34,906 nt of DNA from an uncultured Bacteroidota bacterium (GCA_903926385.1 CAIYIS010000079.1:1-34906); one strand, 5' to 3'. Counted from the stretch's first letter, positions 15,481-24,345 are shown. Numbers and translations: made by a program. Notes: generated by a model from the letters alone, not told the origin.

Positions 15481-15485
15481 TTCCC

Positions 15486-16118
15486 ATGCAAAAGACCTAT
15501 GAGCGCCTGTTGACAGGAAATAAAGAATGGGCAAAAAATAAATTAAAAGACAATCCCGATTTTTTTAAAACGCTTAAGCTCGGACAAAATCCGGAATACC
15601 TATGGATAGGTTGCTCCGACAGTCGTGTGCCAGCCAACGAAATTACCAATACCATGTCGGGCGAAATATTTGTGCATCGTAATATTGCCAATATGGTAGT
15701 GCATACCGATATGAATTTGCTCAGTGTGTTGTATTATGCAGTGGAGGTATTGCAGGTAAAACATGTTATTGTTTGCGGGCATTACGGATGCGGAGGTGTG
15801 CTGGCAGCTATGGAAAATAAAGACCACGGTTTTGTAAACAATTGGCTGAGGAATATAAAAGAAGTGTATAACAAACATCACAAAGAACTCGAGGCGATGA
15901 CTGATTTTACTGCTCGTTCCAATCGAATGGTAGAATTAAACGTGATAGAGCAGGTTCATAATTTGGCCAAAACACGAATAGTACAAAAACAATGGAAAAG
16001 TCGGCAGCTAGAAATTCATGGTTGGGTGTATGGTGTAGACGATGGAATGATAAAAGACCTTAACGTAAGTTACAGCGATATTCAAAATGTTGAACCTATT
16101 TTCAGATACGATATCTGA
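15486..16118 (+). CDS. can: Beta-class carbonic anhydrase
   Basis: This 210-residue cytoplasmic enzyme interconverts CO2 and bicarbonate. Zinc ligands are Cys43, His99 and Cys102 (GCSDSRVPA at 42-50 and HYGCGGV at 99-105). The catalytic dyad Asp45/Arg47 is intact, so the plant/bacterial-type site should be active, or pH-gated if of the type II kind. Length fits the family. It has no signal peptide. It follows a small lipoprotein gene at 5 bp, which is an unusual partner. A hairpin after the stop separates it from the converging rhomboid gene. Confidence 0.93.
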   Translation: MQKTYERLLTGNKEWAKNKLKDNPDFFKTLKLGQNPEYLWIGCSDSRVPANEITNTMSGEIFVHRNIANMVVHTDMNLLSVLYYAVEVLQVKHVIVCGHYGCGGVLAAMENKDHGFVNNWLRNIKEVYNKHHKELEAMTDFTARSNRMVELNVIEQVHNLAKTRIVQKQWKSRQLEIHGWVYGVDDGMIKDLNVSYSDIQNVEPIFRYDI

Positions 16119-16148
16119 TTCCGAAAGGTGCTTCTTAATCCGCTAAAC

Positions 16149-16167
16149 GTTGGCTAACCAAGCCAAC
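16149..16167. terminator. Hairpin between convergent genes
   Basis: GTTGGCT-AACCA-AGCCAAC is a perfect 7-bp stem between the carbonic anhydrase and rhomboid stops. T-runs are modest, so termination strength is uncertain. Confidence 0.5.
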
Positions 16168-16916
16168 TATTCCTCTTTCTTTTCTTTCGGAACAAAAGTA
16201 TAATGCAAATTCAATTCCGGTTGATGACTCGTATCGTCACCTGTATTAGTATTTGTTTCCTCAGCAGGCATGGCGACATCAGTAGGTGCTTCTATTTCGT
16301 TTTCTAAATCCGGATTTGTGTTTTCATCATCATCACCCAAATCATATTTACGAGGCAAAGGTCCTTCTTTTCTGAAATGATAAGCCGTTACCAGTCCCGC
16401 CAGCGAACCCATTAAATGCGATTCCCACGAAATCCCTTTGGTAATAGGCAAAACACCATACATAGTGCTTCCATAAAGAAAAGTAACAAATAGAGAAATG
16501 GCTAGCAGTCGGGTATCTTTTCGAAACACACCGCTAAAGAACAGAAAGGTTAAAAAGCCATATACCAGTCCGCTTGCGCCAATATGATAAGCATCTCTGG
16601 CAGCTACCCACACCCAAATCCCGGTCATAATATATACCCAGAAAAAAACCTGAAAAGCGATGGGGCGATAAAAATAAAACATCACCGCACCCAAAATTAA
16701 AAGAGGAATGCTGTTAGAGTACAGATGATTTACATCGGCATGAATAAGCGGTGCGGTAAGAATGCCTGTCAATCCCTGAGCGGTTCGGGGGTATAATCCA
16801 TACCAACCTAACTCCAAGTGACCATAATATTCAACCAGTCTAACTACCCAAAGCAAGGCAACAAACACCGAAGGGTAAAGAATACTGTAGAATAATTTGG
16901 AAGTAGTGTTTCGCAT
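16167..16916 (-). CDS. Rhomboid-family intramembrane serine protease
   Basis: This 249-residue protein has six predicted helices between about residues 12 and 187. The catalytic serine is in HIGASGLVYG (Ser115) and the catalytic histidine is in SWESHLMG (His167). The conserved HADVNHLYSN (59-68), with the oxyanion-related His and Asn, is present. Rhomboids cut substrates within the membrane. The C-terminal 60 residues are an acidic, Asn/Glu/Thr-rich cytoplasmic tail not needed for the fold. It is monocistronic and divergent from the lipoprotein gene at 17108. Confidence 0.92.
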   Translation of the reverse strand: MRNTTSKLFYSILYPSVFVALLWVVRLVEYYGHLELGWYGLYPRTAQGLTGILTAPLIHADVNHLYSNSIPLLILGAVMFYFYRPIAFQVFFWVYIMTGIWVWVAARDAYHIGASGLVYGFLTFLFFSGVFRKDTRLLAISLFVTFLYGSTMYGVLPITKGISWESHLMGSLAGLVTAYHFRKEGPLPRKYDLGDDDENTNPDLENEIEAPTDVAMPAEETNTNTGDDTSHQPELNLHYTFVPKEKKEE

Positions 16917-16979
16917 AATCGGGTTAAAAACCTGTAAAATTTATTTGGGGCTAATTGTCAATGTTTGTACCAAAAAAAT

Positions 16980-17002
16980 AAAACTGACTTTTAGTCGGTT
17001 TT
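16980..17002. repeat. Hairpin in the rhomboid/lipoprotein divergent region
   Basis: AAAACTGACT pairs with AGTCGGTTTT (one G-U pair) over a three-base loop. It lies between divergent genes, so it is not an obvious terminator and may be regulatory. Confidence 0.5.
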
Positions 17003-17107
17003 GATTGGCATCCGTTTAATTGAAAATAGTCGTATTTGTTCGATTATCATTGTTTATGTGTTTTCTTTTTCCTTATTTCGCATCGCATTTCAGTAAAAAG
17101 AAGAAGA

Positions 17108-17560
17108 ATGAATAAATACATATATATAATAGGAGTGTTGATGTTTTCAGCTTGTCACCCTAAACCAAAAACCGAAACCGCTTCAGCCGTAAAAACAGCT
17201 GCTGTAGCTAATCCTGCTCCAGTAATAAAGGAGGTAACCATTACTCCCGGTGCCAATATGAGCGACATTGGCAACACCTACCAATTAATGGGTATGGAAA
17301 TAAAGGATGATGTGCTTACTTTAAATGTAGAATATTCGGGAGGATGCAAAGAACATACCTGGGAACTTATTTCGAATGGAAGTTATGCCAAATCTCTGCC
17401 TCCACAAATTACCGTTTGCCTCAAACATAACAATCACGAAGACGCTTGCCGCAGGTTAACAATGGGGCCCATTTCTTTTAATATCTCCAAATTAAAACAT
17501 GCAGGTAATAACGAACTCATCATTAAATGCGGAGAACAGCAAGCATCCTATAAATATTAG
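17108..17560 (+). CDS. Hypothetical lipoprotein
   Basis: The 150-residue product from the ATG at 17108 has a lipobox (MFSAC, Cys16), an Ala/Pro/Thr-rich linker to about residue 50, and a beta-rich domain (about 55-150) with cysteines in SGGCKEH, ITVCLKH, EDACRR and IIKCGEQ that may form two disulfides. An NNHEDACRRLTMGPISFNI stretch is distinctive, but I cannot name a family. The longer in-frame start at 17036 adds non-signal sequence and was rejected. It lies 37 bp before the T9SS protease gene without a terminator and may be co-transcribed. Confidence 0.72.
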   Translation: MNKYIYIIGVLMFSACHPKPKTETASAVKTAAVANPAPVIKEVTITPGANMSDIGNTYQLMGMEIKDDVLTLNVEYSGGCKEHTWELISNGSYAKSLPPQITVCLKHNNHEDACRRLTMGPISFNISKLKHAGNNELIIKCGEQQASYKY

Positions 17561-17597
17561 AATAGATAACATTCAATAAAAAATAAATAATATAAAT

Positions 17598-19292
17598 ATG
17601 AAAAAAATAGTTACACTTTTTACCATCAGTGCGGCATTGTTTGCAAATGTTAGTTTGTTTGCACAAGATGCTCAGGGCGGAACTCCTTATAGTTTCGATC
17701 ATCAGTTAAGCGACAAAGCAATTGCTGCTGTCAGCACACCTGATTACGATTACAATGCTTTAATGGCCTTGTCTGTGCAACGTGTTAAAGACGGAACGTA
17801 TGAACTTACCGATAAACTTTTTGATGTAAATTTTGATGTAAACAACAGCGGAACCTGGACTACACTCGATAATGGTGACAGACTATGGAAAATAAAAATC
17901 ACTTCAGCATCGGCTGTAAAAATGAAATTGTATTTCCAGAATTTTTCTCTACCCGAAGGAGCAAAATTATATGTGTATAACGAAGACAGAAGCGAAGAAG
18001 CAGGAGCATTTACTTCGATTAATAATGAAGATGCCAATCTGAACGAAAGCATCATTTCTACTCCTCATCTATTGGGCGAAACTCAGATTGTAGAATATTA
18101 CGAGCCAGCAGTTGTAAAAGGGCAAGGGCGTTTCAATATTTTCAGAGTAGCTCATCAGTTTAAAAGCATAACTTCTGCGGAAAGCTGTCAGATTGACATT
18201 AATTGTCCGGACGGAACAAACTGGCAAAACGAAAAAAAAGGAGTGGTTCGTATTTATGTGGTGATTGGTTCTCTGGCCGGATATTGCAGCGGTTCTTTAG
18301 TAAATAACACAGCTCAGGATTGCAAAAAATATATTCTTACAGCAATGCACTGCGCACTTGACGAAACAACAGGAGTTGAGACTACCGCTTATAACCAATG
18401 GATTTTTTATTTTAATTACGAAAAAACAGGATGTGCAACAGGTACATCAAGCGCTGCTCATACTAAAACCGGTTGTACGAAAAAAGCTGGAGCCAATGAT
18501 GGCGGAGGCAGCACCGGTTCCGATTTCCTTTTAATCGAAATGTCGTCTGCTACATTCCCTACCGGTGTAACTCCTTATTATAACGGCTGGACAAAAGCTT
18601 CGACAGTTACAGCAGGTGGCGTGGGAATTCACCATCCAGAAGGTGATGTGAAAAAAATATCTACTTACACCGCTACTCCTTCTTCCACAAGTTGGGGAGG
18701 TACTGTTGCTAATACGCATTACCAGTTTGTTTGGGGTTCAGGACATGGAAGTACAGAACCGGGTTCATCGGGTTCTCCGGTATTTAACACTAATCACTTA
18801 ATTTTTGGCCACCTTACCGGTGGAGGTTCGTGCTGCGTTGCTAATGGATGCCCTCCGGGTTCTACAGGAACTGGCCCTACCTTACCTGATGCTTATGGTA
18901 AAGTATCATACGACTGGACTTCTAACGGTACCACCACTGCTAAACAATTAAAACCTTGGCTCGACCCTACTAATTCAGGGGTTACTACCTTGGCAGGAGC
19001 TTTCTTGGGTTGTTCTCTTGGTATTAACAATTACTCAAACGAATTAGCATTCGATATTTTCCCGAACCCAAACAATGGTATTTTTAATCTTTCGCTCAAA
19101 CTCGAACAGCCATCGGATATTAAAATCAATGTACTGAATTTGCTCGGGCAAACGGTTTCTTCTAAAAAAATTAGTAATTCTATGGGTGGTACCTTCGAAC
19201 TGGATTTAACAGCTCAGCCCCAAGGTATCTATTTTGTTGAAATAACAGCAAACGGAAACACTACTGTTCGAAAAGTGAACGTGATTAAATAA
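17598..19292 (+). CDS. Secreted trypsin-fold (lysyl endopeptidase-like) protease with T9SS tail
   Basis: This 564-residue protein has a signal peptide (about 1-22), an N-terminal prodomain-like region (about 25-195), a serine protease domain (about 200-465) and a T9SS type A tail (about 484-564, FPNPNNGIFNL to VRKVNVIK). The triad is visible: His251 (TAMHC), Asp309 (GSDFLL) and Ser391 (GSSGSPV). Multiple cysteines and the layout resemble Achromobacter-type lysyl endopeptidases; Lys specificity is not proven. The T9SS tail predicts secretion to the outer surface or medium, where it would digest protein. A strong terminator follows. Confidence 0.87.
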   Translation: MKKIVTLFTISAALFANVSLFAQDAQGGTPYSFDHQLSDKAIAAVSTPDYDYNALMALSVQRVKDGTYELTDKLFDVNFDVNNSGTWTTLDNGDRLWKIKITSASAVKMKLYFQNFSLPEGAKLYVYNEDRSEEAGAFTSINNEDANLNESIISTPHLLGETQIVEYYEPAVVKGQGRFNIFRVAHQFKSITSAESCQIDINCPDGTNWQNEKKGVVRIYVVIGSLAGYCSGSLVNNTAQDCKKYILTAMHCALDETTGVETTAYNQWIFYFNYEKTGCATGTSSAAHTKTGCTKKAGANDGGGSTGSDFLLIEMSSATFPTGVTPYYNGWTKASTVTAGGVGIHHPEGDVKKISTYTATPSSTSWGGTVANTHYQFVWGSGHGSTEPGSSGSPVFNTNHLIFGHLTGGGSCCVANGCPPGSTGTGPTLPDAYGKVSYDWTSNGTTTAKQLKPWLDPTNSGVTTLAGAFLGCSLGINNYSNELAFDIFPNPNNGIFNLSLKLEQPSDIKINVLNLLGQTVSSKKISNSMGGTFELDLTAQPQGIYFVEITANGNTTVRKVNVIK

Positions 19293-19314
19293 TCAGAAAA
19301 TAAACTTATGTAAA

Positions 19315-19350
19315 CAAAAAAAGGAATGACATTGTGTTATTCCTTTTTTG
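19315..19350. terminator. Rho-independent terminator
   Basis: CAAAAAAAGGAAT pairs with ATTCCTTTTTTG across an 11-base loop, following the protease gene. Confidence 0.85.
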
Positions 19351-19411
19351 TTGTGAAAACCATGGATGGCTTCCGAATTACATTTAATATAAATACTATT
19401 AAATTGAAGTA

Positions 19412-19419
19412 TATCTTTG
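19412..19419 (+). promoter_or_regulatory. -7 element only 4 bp before the MFS start codon
   Basis: TATCTTTG matches TAnnTTTG exactly and ends four bases before the ATG, so transcription would begin at or beside the start codon. Confidence 0.5.
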
Positions 19420-19423
19420 CCGG

Positions 19424-20635
19424 ATGCTGAAAGCCAGAAATCAACTCGTATTCATTTTCATCACAGTCTTTATCGATTGTGTTGGTATCCGGTTGGTTTA
19501 TCCCGTAGCAGCCAGTATTGTTGCTGAGGTGGGCCATGTAAGCGTAACCGAGGCCATAACCTATAGCGGTTGGATGATGGCAGCCTATGCGGCTATGCAG
19601 TTTATCTTTTCTCCTATTCTTGGTGCCCTCAGCGACAAGTATGGCCGAAGACCGATATTACTTATTTCGATGATGGGATTGGGGATAGATTATCTTTTTC
19701 TTGCTTTGGCTAATACTTTACCGCTTTTGTTCATGGGCCGAATAATAGCCGGAATTTGTGGAGCCCGATTCACCACCAGCTTTGCCTACATTGCCGATAT
19801 CAGCGCTGCCGAAAAGAGGGCTCAGTATTTTGGTGTCATCGGGGTTGCCATTGGTTTGGGTTTCACACTGGGGCCATTCCTTGGAGGGTTATTAAGCGAA
19901 ATGGGTACCCGCGTGCCATTTTTTGCAGCGGCTATACTTACTTTGTTAAACTGGCTCTATGGATTCTTTATTTTACCCGAATCGCTCAAGCCCGAAAACA
20001 GAAGAGCGTTCAGTTTGAGAAGAGCTAACCCTTTAGGCGTATTTGAGCATTTGAGAAAAAACAAATCTTTGCGAATGTTGTTTGTGGTACTATTTTTTCT
20101 CTTCTTAGCCGGACAAGTTATGCCTTCGGTTTGGCCTTTTTACACCAAGTTTGTATTTAAATGGAGCGATTTAAAAATCGGATATTCTCTTGCTTTTGTG
20201 GGAGTGGTGCTGGCCATCGTAAAAGGAGGACTTATTAAATGGTCGCAGAATAGATTTGGAGATGTACGTACCGTGTCTGTTGGCCTTATGTTTTATATGG
20301 TAGGGTTAAGTTTGTTTGCTTTTGCCTCCCAGCCTTGGATGCTCTATGCCTTTTCTATGGTGTATTGTATAGGAGGCATTGCTCCACCATCTTTACAAGC
20401 CATTATTTCGGGAAAAATGCAGGCCAATGAGCAGGGCGAATTACAAGGAGTCATCACTTCTCTTCTTAGTCTGGCTAATATCATTTCACCATTAATAATG
20501 ACCAATCTGTTTTATTTTTTCACTAAAGAAAACACAAGCTATTACTTTCCCGGAGCAGCGTTTGCGGCTGCCGCTATTTTGATATTAATAGCATTCATTA
20601 TCTATTTAGGTGAAATAAAGAGGAAGGCTATTTAG
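19424..20635 (+). CDS. MFS transporter, DHA1/TetA-like
   Basis: This 403-residue inner-membrane protein has 12 predicted helices. Motif A (GALSDKYGRRP, 67-77) lies between helices 2 and 3, and the opening FIFITVFIDCVGIRLVYPV is the usual start of the TetA-like DHA1 branch of proton-driven exporters. Motif C-like glycines occur in helix 5 (IGLGFTLGPFLGG). The substrate cannot be inferred: many chromosomal Bacteroidota members annotated as tetracycline exporters do not confer resistance. Both flanks are ordinary intergenic DNA and there is no mobile element nearby. Confidence 0.85.
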   Translation: MLKARNQLVFIFITVFIDCVGIRLVYPVAASIVAEVGHVSVTEAITYSGWMMAAYAAMQFIFSPILGALSDKYGRRPILLISMMGLGIDYLFLALANTLPLLFMGRIIAGICGARFTTSFAYIADISAAEKRAQYFGVIGVAIGLGFTLGPFLGGLLSEMGTRVPFFAAAILTLLNWLYGFFILPESLKPENRRAFSLRRANPLGVFEHLRKNKSLRMLFVVLFFLFLAGQVMPSVWPFYTKFVFKWSDLKIGYSLAFVGVVLAIVKGGLIKWSQNRFGDVRTVSVGLMFYMVGLSLFAFASQPWMLYAFSMVYCIGGIAPPSLQAIISGKMQANEQGELQGVITSLLSLANIISPLIMTNLFYFFTKENTSYYFPGAAFAAAAILILIAFIIYLGEIKRKAI

Positions 20636-20763
20636 TCATCTAAATATTTGGAGAGAATTTGAGTTTCTCTTTTAAGAACTCTTTCAAAATCCCGTTTTGT
20701 TTGCCTTGTTTTTTATTACGACTTTAGTTTTTGTCGCATTTGTTTCAGGTTTCGTCCCGAAAA

Positions 20764-20817
20764 TGATATATATCAGTACTTTTTTACAGGGTTATTAACA
20801 CAACGGTAATTCACCGT
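20764..20817. promoter_or_regulatory. Two palindromes upstream of the DUF2271 gene
   Basis: TGATATATATCA at 20764-20775 is a perfect 12-bp palindrome, and ACGGT-AATTC-ACCGT at 20803-20817 has perfect 5-bp arms. A weak -7 box (TACTTTCG, 20832-20839) lies 15 bp further on, so the second palindrome would sit near the -33 region. Both are operator candidates. Confidence 0.4.
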
Positions 20818-20885
20818 ATCATTTTTCATATTACTTTCGCACCAAAATTGAAAATAAAAACAATTAAATAATAAAATCAAAGAAT

Positions 20886-21674
20886 ATGAAAAAAACAGTA
20901 CAAAGACTATTTACCGCATGTGCAGTTGTTATTGCTGCTAATGCTTTTGCTCAAACAGCCGGAACTTTAACGTTTAGCTTCACTCAGGTAGCTCATTCTC
21001 CTTGCTATTCAGGGTCAAAAAATGTATTGGCCGTTTGGATTGAAACAAGTTCAGGAGGATTTGTAAAAACAAGACTTCGTTATGTTGGAGGTGGAACATC
21101 TGACCATTTGCCTACTTGGTCTGTAAATGCAGGAGGATCTGCCAACAATTGTTTAAGTGCCAATACTACTGGAGCTACCACAGGTGCTACATTAACCAGT
21201 TTTGGTACTAAATCGTTTACATGGGATGGTAAAAATGCAGCTGGAACTATGATGGCTGATGGAACTTATAAAGTGGCTATTGAAGAATGTTGGGATCATG
21301 GTTCTTCCGCTGTTAAATATTACACATTCGTTAAGGGTACTAGTGCAGATGTTCAAACACCTGCAACTGATGCTAATTTTTCTAACGTTTCTTTGCACTG
21401 GCAACCAACTGCAACAGGAGTTGCAGAGGAGATCGGAAATCCTGAAATTAATGTTTATCCAAACCCTAGCAATGGTGTATTCAATATCGATATGTACCAA
21501 GTGAACAACATTAAAGTGATGAACGCATTAGGTGCGGTAGTTTACGATGAAAAAATTGATGGCTCTACTGTCACTGCAAAGGTTGACCTTTCTTCTTTTG
21601 CTAATGGAATCTATTTCATTACAGCTTCAAACAGCAAAGGAACATTAAATCAAAAATTAATTTTAGAGAAATAA
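20886..21674 (+). CDS. Secreted DUF2271 protein with T9SS sorting tail
   Basis: This 262-residue protein has a signal peptide (about 1-22), a DUF2271 domain (about 25-155, with VLAVWIETSSGGFVKTRLRY and the WDGKNAAG...DGTYKVAIEE segments that mark the family) and a C-terminal T9SS type A tail (about 183-262, VYPNPSNGVFNI to LNQKLILEK). DUF2271 proteins often occur with ApbE and PepSY-type flavin systems; apbE lies 1.4 kb downstream here, with a TPR gene between. A role in extracytoplasmic flavin-linked electron transfer is inferred from that association only. It has its own terminator. Confidence 0.78.
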   Translation: MKKTVQRLFTACAVVIAANAFAQTAGTLTFSFTQVAHSPCYSGSKNVLAVWIETSSGGFVKTRLRYVGGGTSDHLPTWSVNAGGSANNCLSANTTGATTGATLTSFGTKSFTWDGKNAAGTMMADGTYKVAIEECWDHGSSAVKYYTFVKGTSADVQTPATDANFSNVSLHWQPTATGVAEEIGNPEINVYPNPSNGVFNIDMYQVNNIKVMNALGAVVYDEKIDGSTVTAKVDLSSFANGIYFITASNSKGTLNQKLILEK

Positions 21675-21691
21675 TAGTTTTATTAATATTT

Positions 21692-21728
21692 AAAAAGCAT
21701 CCGCAATTATGCGGATGCTTTTTTTTTG
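21692..21728 (+). terminator. Rho-independent terminator
   Basis: AAAAAGCATCCGC pairs perfectly with GCGGATGCTTTTT over a six-base loop, with a long T-run. Confidence 0.9.
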
Positions 21729-21761
21729 CAAATTGTCTCACCCTATAATCTTGTTATCAAC

Positions 21762-22979
21762 TTGAAAACACTTCTGAGATTACTTCTTACTTTCGTCTCG
21801 GTTAATGATTGCTATTCTCAAACTTTGAACGAGTTTGTTGACAATGCAAAAGAGAAGGCATATGTAAGTGATTACAGAGGGGCGATAGAAGAATATACGA
21901 AATTACTAAATAAATTTCCAGATAACACCGTTACCTTTTTTTACAGAGGAATTCTGAAAGGATATCTCAACGATTATTCAGGGGCTATTGATGATTACAA
22001 CAAAGCCATCGAGAACGACACTACTAATTCAGATTATTATTTCCTTAGAGGAAGGGCAAAATACAAATTGCAGAATTATTCAGGGGCTATAAAAGACTTC
22101 GATAAAACATTAGAATTAGAACGAGAAAATGCAGATGCCAATTATTTCAGAGGTAATTCAAGATCTTCATTGAAAGATTATAAAAATGCTATTTCGGACT
22201 ACACAGAAGCAATAAGTATAAGGTCTGACCACGTTGAAGCATACGCAAACAGGGGTTGGGCAAAAGCGAATTTAAAAGATTGGAAAGGAGCATTGGAAGA
22301 TTGCAACATTGCCATTAAATACGATTCGTTATACATTAATAGTTATTATTACCGTGGATGTTTCTATTCTGAACTGAAAAAATACCCGGAAGCAATTGCC
22401 GATTTTGCCACAGCCATACGAATGGATTCGGAAAGCGAATCGGAATATTGGTTAAACGGGACTTTAAATAACAATTTGAAACCACTTCAAACGGCTGCTA
22501 AGAAATACTCCAATGCAATTATTAAAAAGACAAGCTATGATTCGGTGTATTGCAAAATAGGAATTTTAAATGCCTGTCTTCTCAATTATAAGGGAGCCAT
22601 TGCTTATTATGATAAGGCTGTTTCCATAAGTCCGAAAAATTCACAGGCATATTACAGGAGAGGATTGGCAGAAGTGAGTATGAAAAAATACAAAGTTGCT
22701 TTGGCCGATTTTTCGAAAGCTATTGAATTAAAACCTCGATATGAATCAGCCTATAAAAACAGAGCGTTCGTAAAATCGACAACTAATGATTTGAGCGGAG
22801 CTATCGAAGATTGCACAAAAGCCATAGAGATAAATCCAAATAATCCGGAGTATTATTTAATGCGAGGAGAACTGAAGGTGAAATCGAACGAAATTGTGGG
22901 CGGCTGCGATGATATCAAAAAATTCAAACTGCTGGGAGGGGAATATAGCGGAAAGAAATCTTCTCTTCCGTGCAATTAA
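21762..22979 (+). CDS. Exported tetratricopeptide-repeat protein with a non-ATG start
   Basis: The product (405 residues from a TTG at 21762) has a signal peptide (KTLLRLLLTFVSVNDCYSQ) and about ten TPR units of 34 residues. They are recognisable by repeated YFxRGxxKxxLxDYxGAIxDYxKAI patterns; two central units (about 225-275) are degenerate. TPR arrays are protein-protein scaffolds, here outside the cytoplasm. No ATG occurs in frame before the signal peptide. TTG at 21762 gives a typical signal-peptide start, and TTG at 21726 would lie in the terminator T-run. A -7-like TAATCTTG (21746-21753) with TTTG 17 bp upstream predicts transcription beginning next to the TTG. The C-terminal end holds a short Cys-containing tail. 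Confidence 0.78.
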   Translation: MKTLLRLLLTFVSVNDCYSQTLNEFVDNAKEKAYVSDYRGAIEEYTKLLNKFPDNTVTFFYRGILKGYLNDYSGAIDDYNKAIENDTTNSDYYFLRGRAKYKLQNYSGAIKDFDKTLELERENADANYFRGNSRSSLKDYKNAISDYTEAISIRSDHVEAYANRGWAKANLKDWKGALEDCNIAIKYDSLYINSYYYRGCFYSELKKYPEAIADFATAIRMDSESESEYWLNGTLNNNLKPLQTAAKKYSNAIIKKTSYDSVYCKIGILNACLLNYKGAIAYYDKAVSISPKNSQAYYRRGLAEVSMKKYKVALADFSKAIELKPRYESAYKNRAFVKSTTNDLSGAIEDCTKAIEINPNNPEYYLMRGELKVKSNEIVGGCDDIKKFKLLGGEYSGKKSSLPCN

Positions 22980-23051
22980 TTGTTCCTTCAGGGTATGAAG
23001 TTTTGAGAAATCGTTAACTAATAACGCTCCGAGTTTTTACCCTAACAATTC

Positions 23052-24059
23052 TTATTTCACCTCCGCAATAATATCTTTCAGTCCCGGAGTTTCGTATATC
23101 TGGTAATTCCCTTTTTCGTCCGAATAAATAAGGTAAGCCTGCATTTCTTTGTGTTTTTCTAAAAATACTTTTGCTTTTTCCAAACCCATCACCAGTATTC
23201 CGGTTGCATTAGCATCGGTAGTAATGCAATTACTTGCAAACACAGATGCACTCAGCAAATTATTATTGGTTGGGTATCCGGTTTTCGGGTTGATGTGATG
23301 TGCGTATTTTACTCCGTCAATAATAGTAAACCTGCGGTAATTGCCCGATGTAGAAACAGCCATATCCTTTAATTTCACTATGGCTTTAATCGGATTTTCC
23401 GAAAGTTTATTATCAATTGGTTTTTCTATTCCTGCCGTAAAAGGCTCTCCATTGGGGTTTTTGCCTTTGGCATACACTTCTCCTCCTATTTCTACAATAT
23501 AATCGGTTAACCCAACAGAAGTCAGAAAATCTGAAACCACATCCACCGAGTATCCCTGAGCAAAGGCATTAAAATCTAAAGCCACACGAGGGTCTTTTTT
23601 TATCACCTTGTTGCCCTGAAGCTCTATCAGGTCGAAGCCAACAAACTTAAGTATGCTGTCTACAATTGGTTTTTCAACTTTTGTTTTCTTTCCCGGCCCA
23701 AAACCCCACATATTAACCAATGGATATACCGTTGGGTCGAAGGCTCCGTCAGTGTTTTTCCAAACTTCTTTTGCTTTATTAAAACAATCTATGAAATATT
23801 TATCCACCGCAACATCGGGCTCGTTTCGGTTTATTCTCGAAATAATAGAAGTAGGCAAATAGGTAGAAACCGACTTATCAAAATCGCTGAGTATTTTGGT
23901 TACTTCGGGCTGAAAATCTCTTTCGCGCGAGTCGTAATAGGTTATATGGTAAGTGGTGCCCTGGGCAAATCCTTCCATTTTCATTGGCTCTGTTTGAGCT
24001 AATATAACATGGGCAGTACAGATTAATGCCAATACTATAACTCCTGTCTTTTTTTGCAT
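23052..24059 (-). CDS. apbE: FAD:protein FMN transferase ApbE
   Basis: This 335-residue periplasmic enzyme attaches FMN covalently to Ser or Thr of target proteins. A signal peptide is present (cleavage after AQ near 22; no lipobox cysteine). Family motifs are DGAFDPTVYPL (104-114), LDFNAFAQGYSVD (161-173), EIGGEV (190-195), SGNYRRF (238-244), HHINPKTG (254-261) and the magnesium/flavin-site TDANAT (281-286). Length is normal. It converges with the TPR gene, with no clear terminator between. Its own box is TACATTTG on the minus strand at 24097-24104. The target is unknown; no obvious Na-NQR or PepSY substrate is in the window. Confidence 0.93.
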   Translation of the reverse strand: MQKKTGVIVLALICTAHVILAQTEPMKMEGFAQGTTYHITYYDSRERDFQPEVTKILSDFDKSVSTYLPTSIISRINRNEPDVAVDKYFIDCFNKAKEVWKNTDGAFDPTVYPLVNMWGFGPGKKTKVEKPIVDSILKFVGFDLIELQGNKVIKKDPRVALDFNAFAQGYSVDVVSDFLTSVGLTDYIVEIGGEVYAKGKNPNGEPFTAGIEKPIDNKLSENPIKAIVKLKDMAVSTSGNYRRFTIIDGVKYAHHINPKTGYPTNNNLLSASVFASNCITTDANATGILVMGLEKAKVFLEKHKEMQAYLIYSDEKGNYQIYETPGLKDIIAEVK

Positions 24060-24096
24060 ATTGTCTTGTTTGGTTTTTACCCTTTGTTTGGGGCTG

Positions 24097-24104
24097 CAAA
24101 TGTA
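24097..24104 (-). promoter_or_regulatory. -7 element of apbE
   Basis: The minus strand reads TACATTTG, an exact TAnnTTTG match, about 37 bp before the apbE start codon. Confidence 0.5.
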
Positions 24105-24345
24105 AACTTTTTAGTAAAGTATCTCATGCCTTTGTTAGATCTTACCAATGCAAACGAACAATCCTTAGGTCAAAAATCCAACCCAAATATACTATAATTA
24201 CATAATATAATCCTCTCTTAAAAACGTATAACTATAATTATCACTCTTTGGTTACCCTCATAATTAGGATAAAAAGCAAAACGGAAATTTATAGGAGGAA
24301 ATTAGAAAGGAAGGCGAGTTTACTTTGCGTGGAACTGCCTGAGAG

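Noticed and set aside
17750-18055. Antisense frame within the T9SS protease gene
   Set aside because: It has Ser/Leu-rich composition typical of antisense of a coding frame, and lacks a promoter or family features.
19424-20635. Calling the MFS protein a tetracycline-resistance determinant
   Set aside because: Motif A and general TetA likeness are shared by many exporters with other substrates. There is no mobile context and no regulator tetR.
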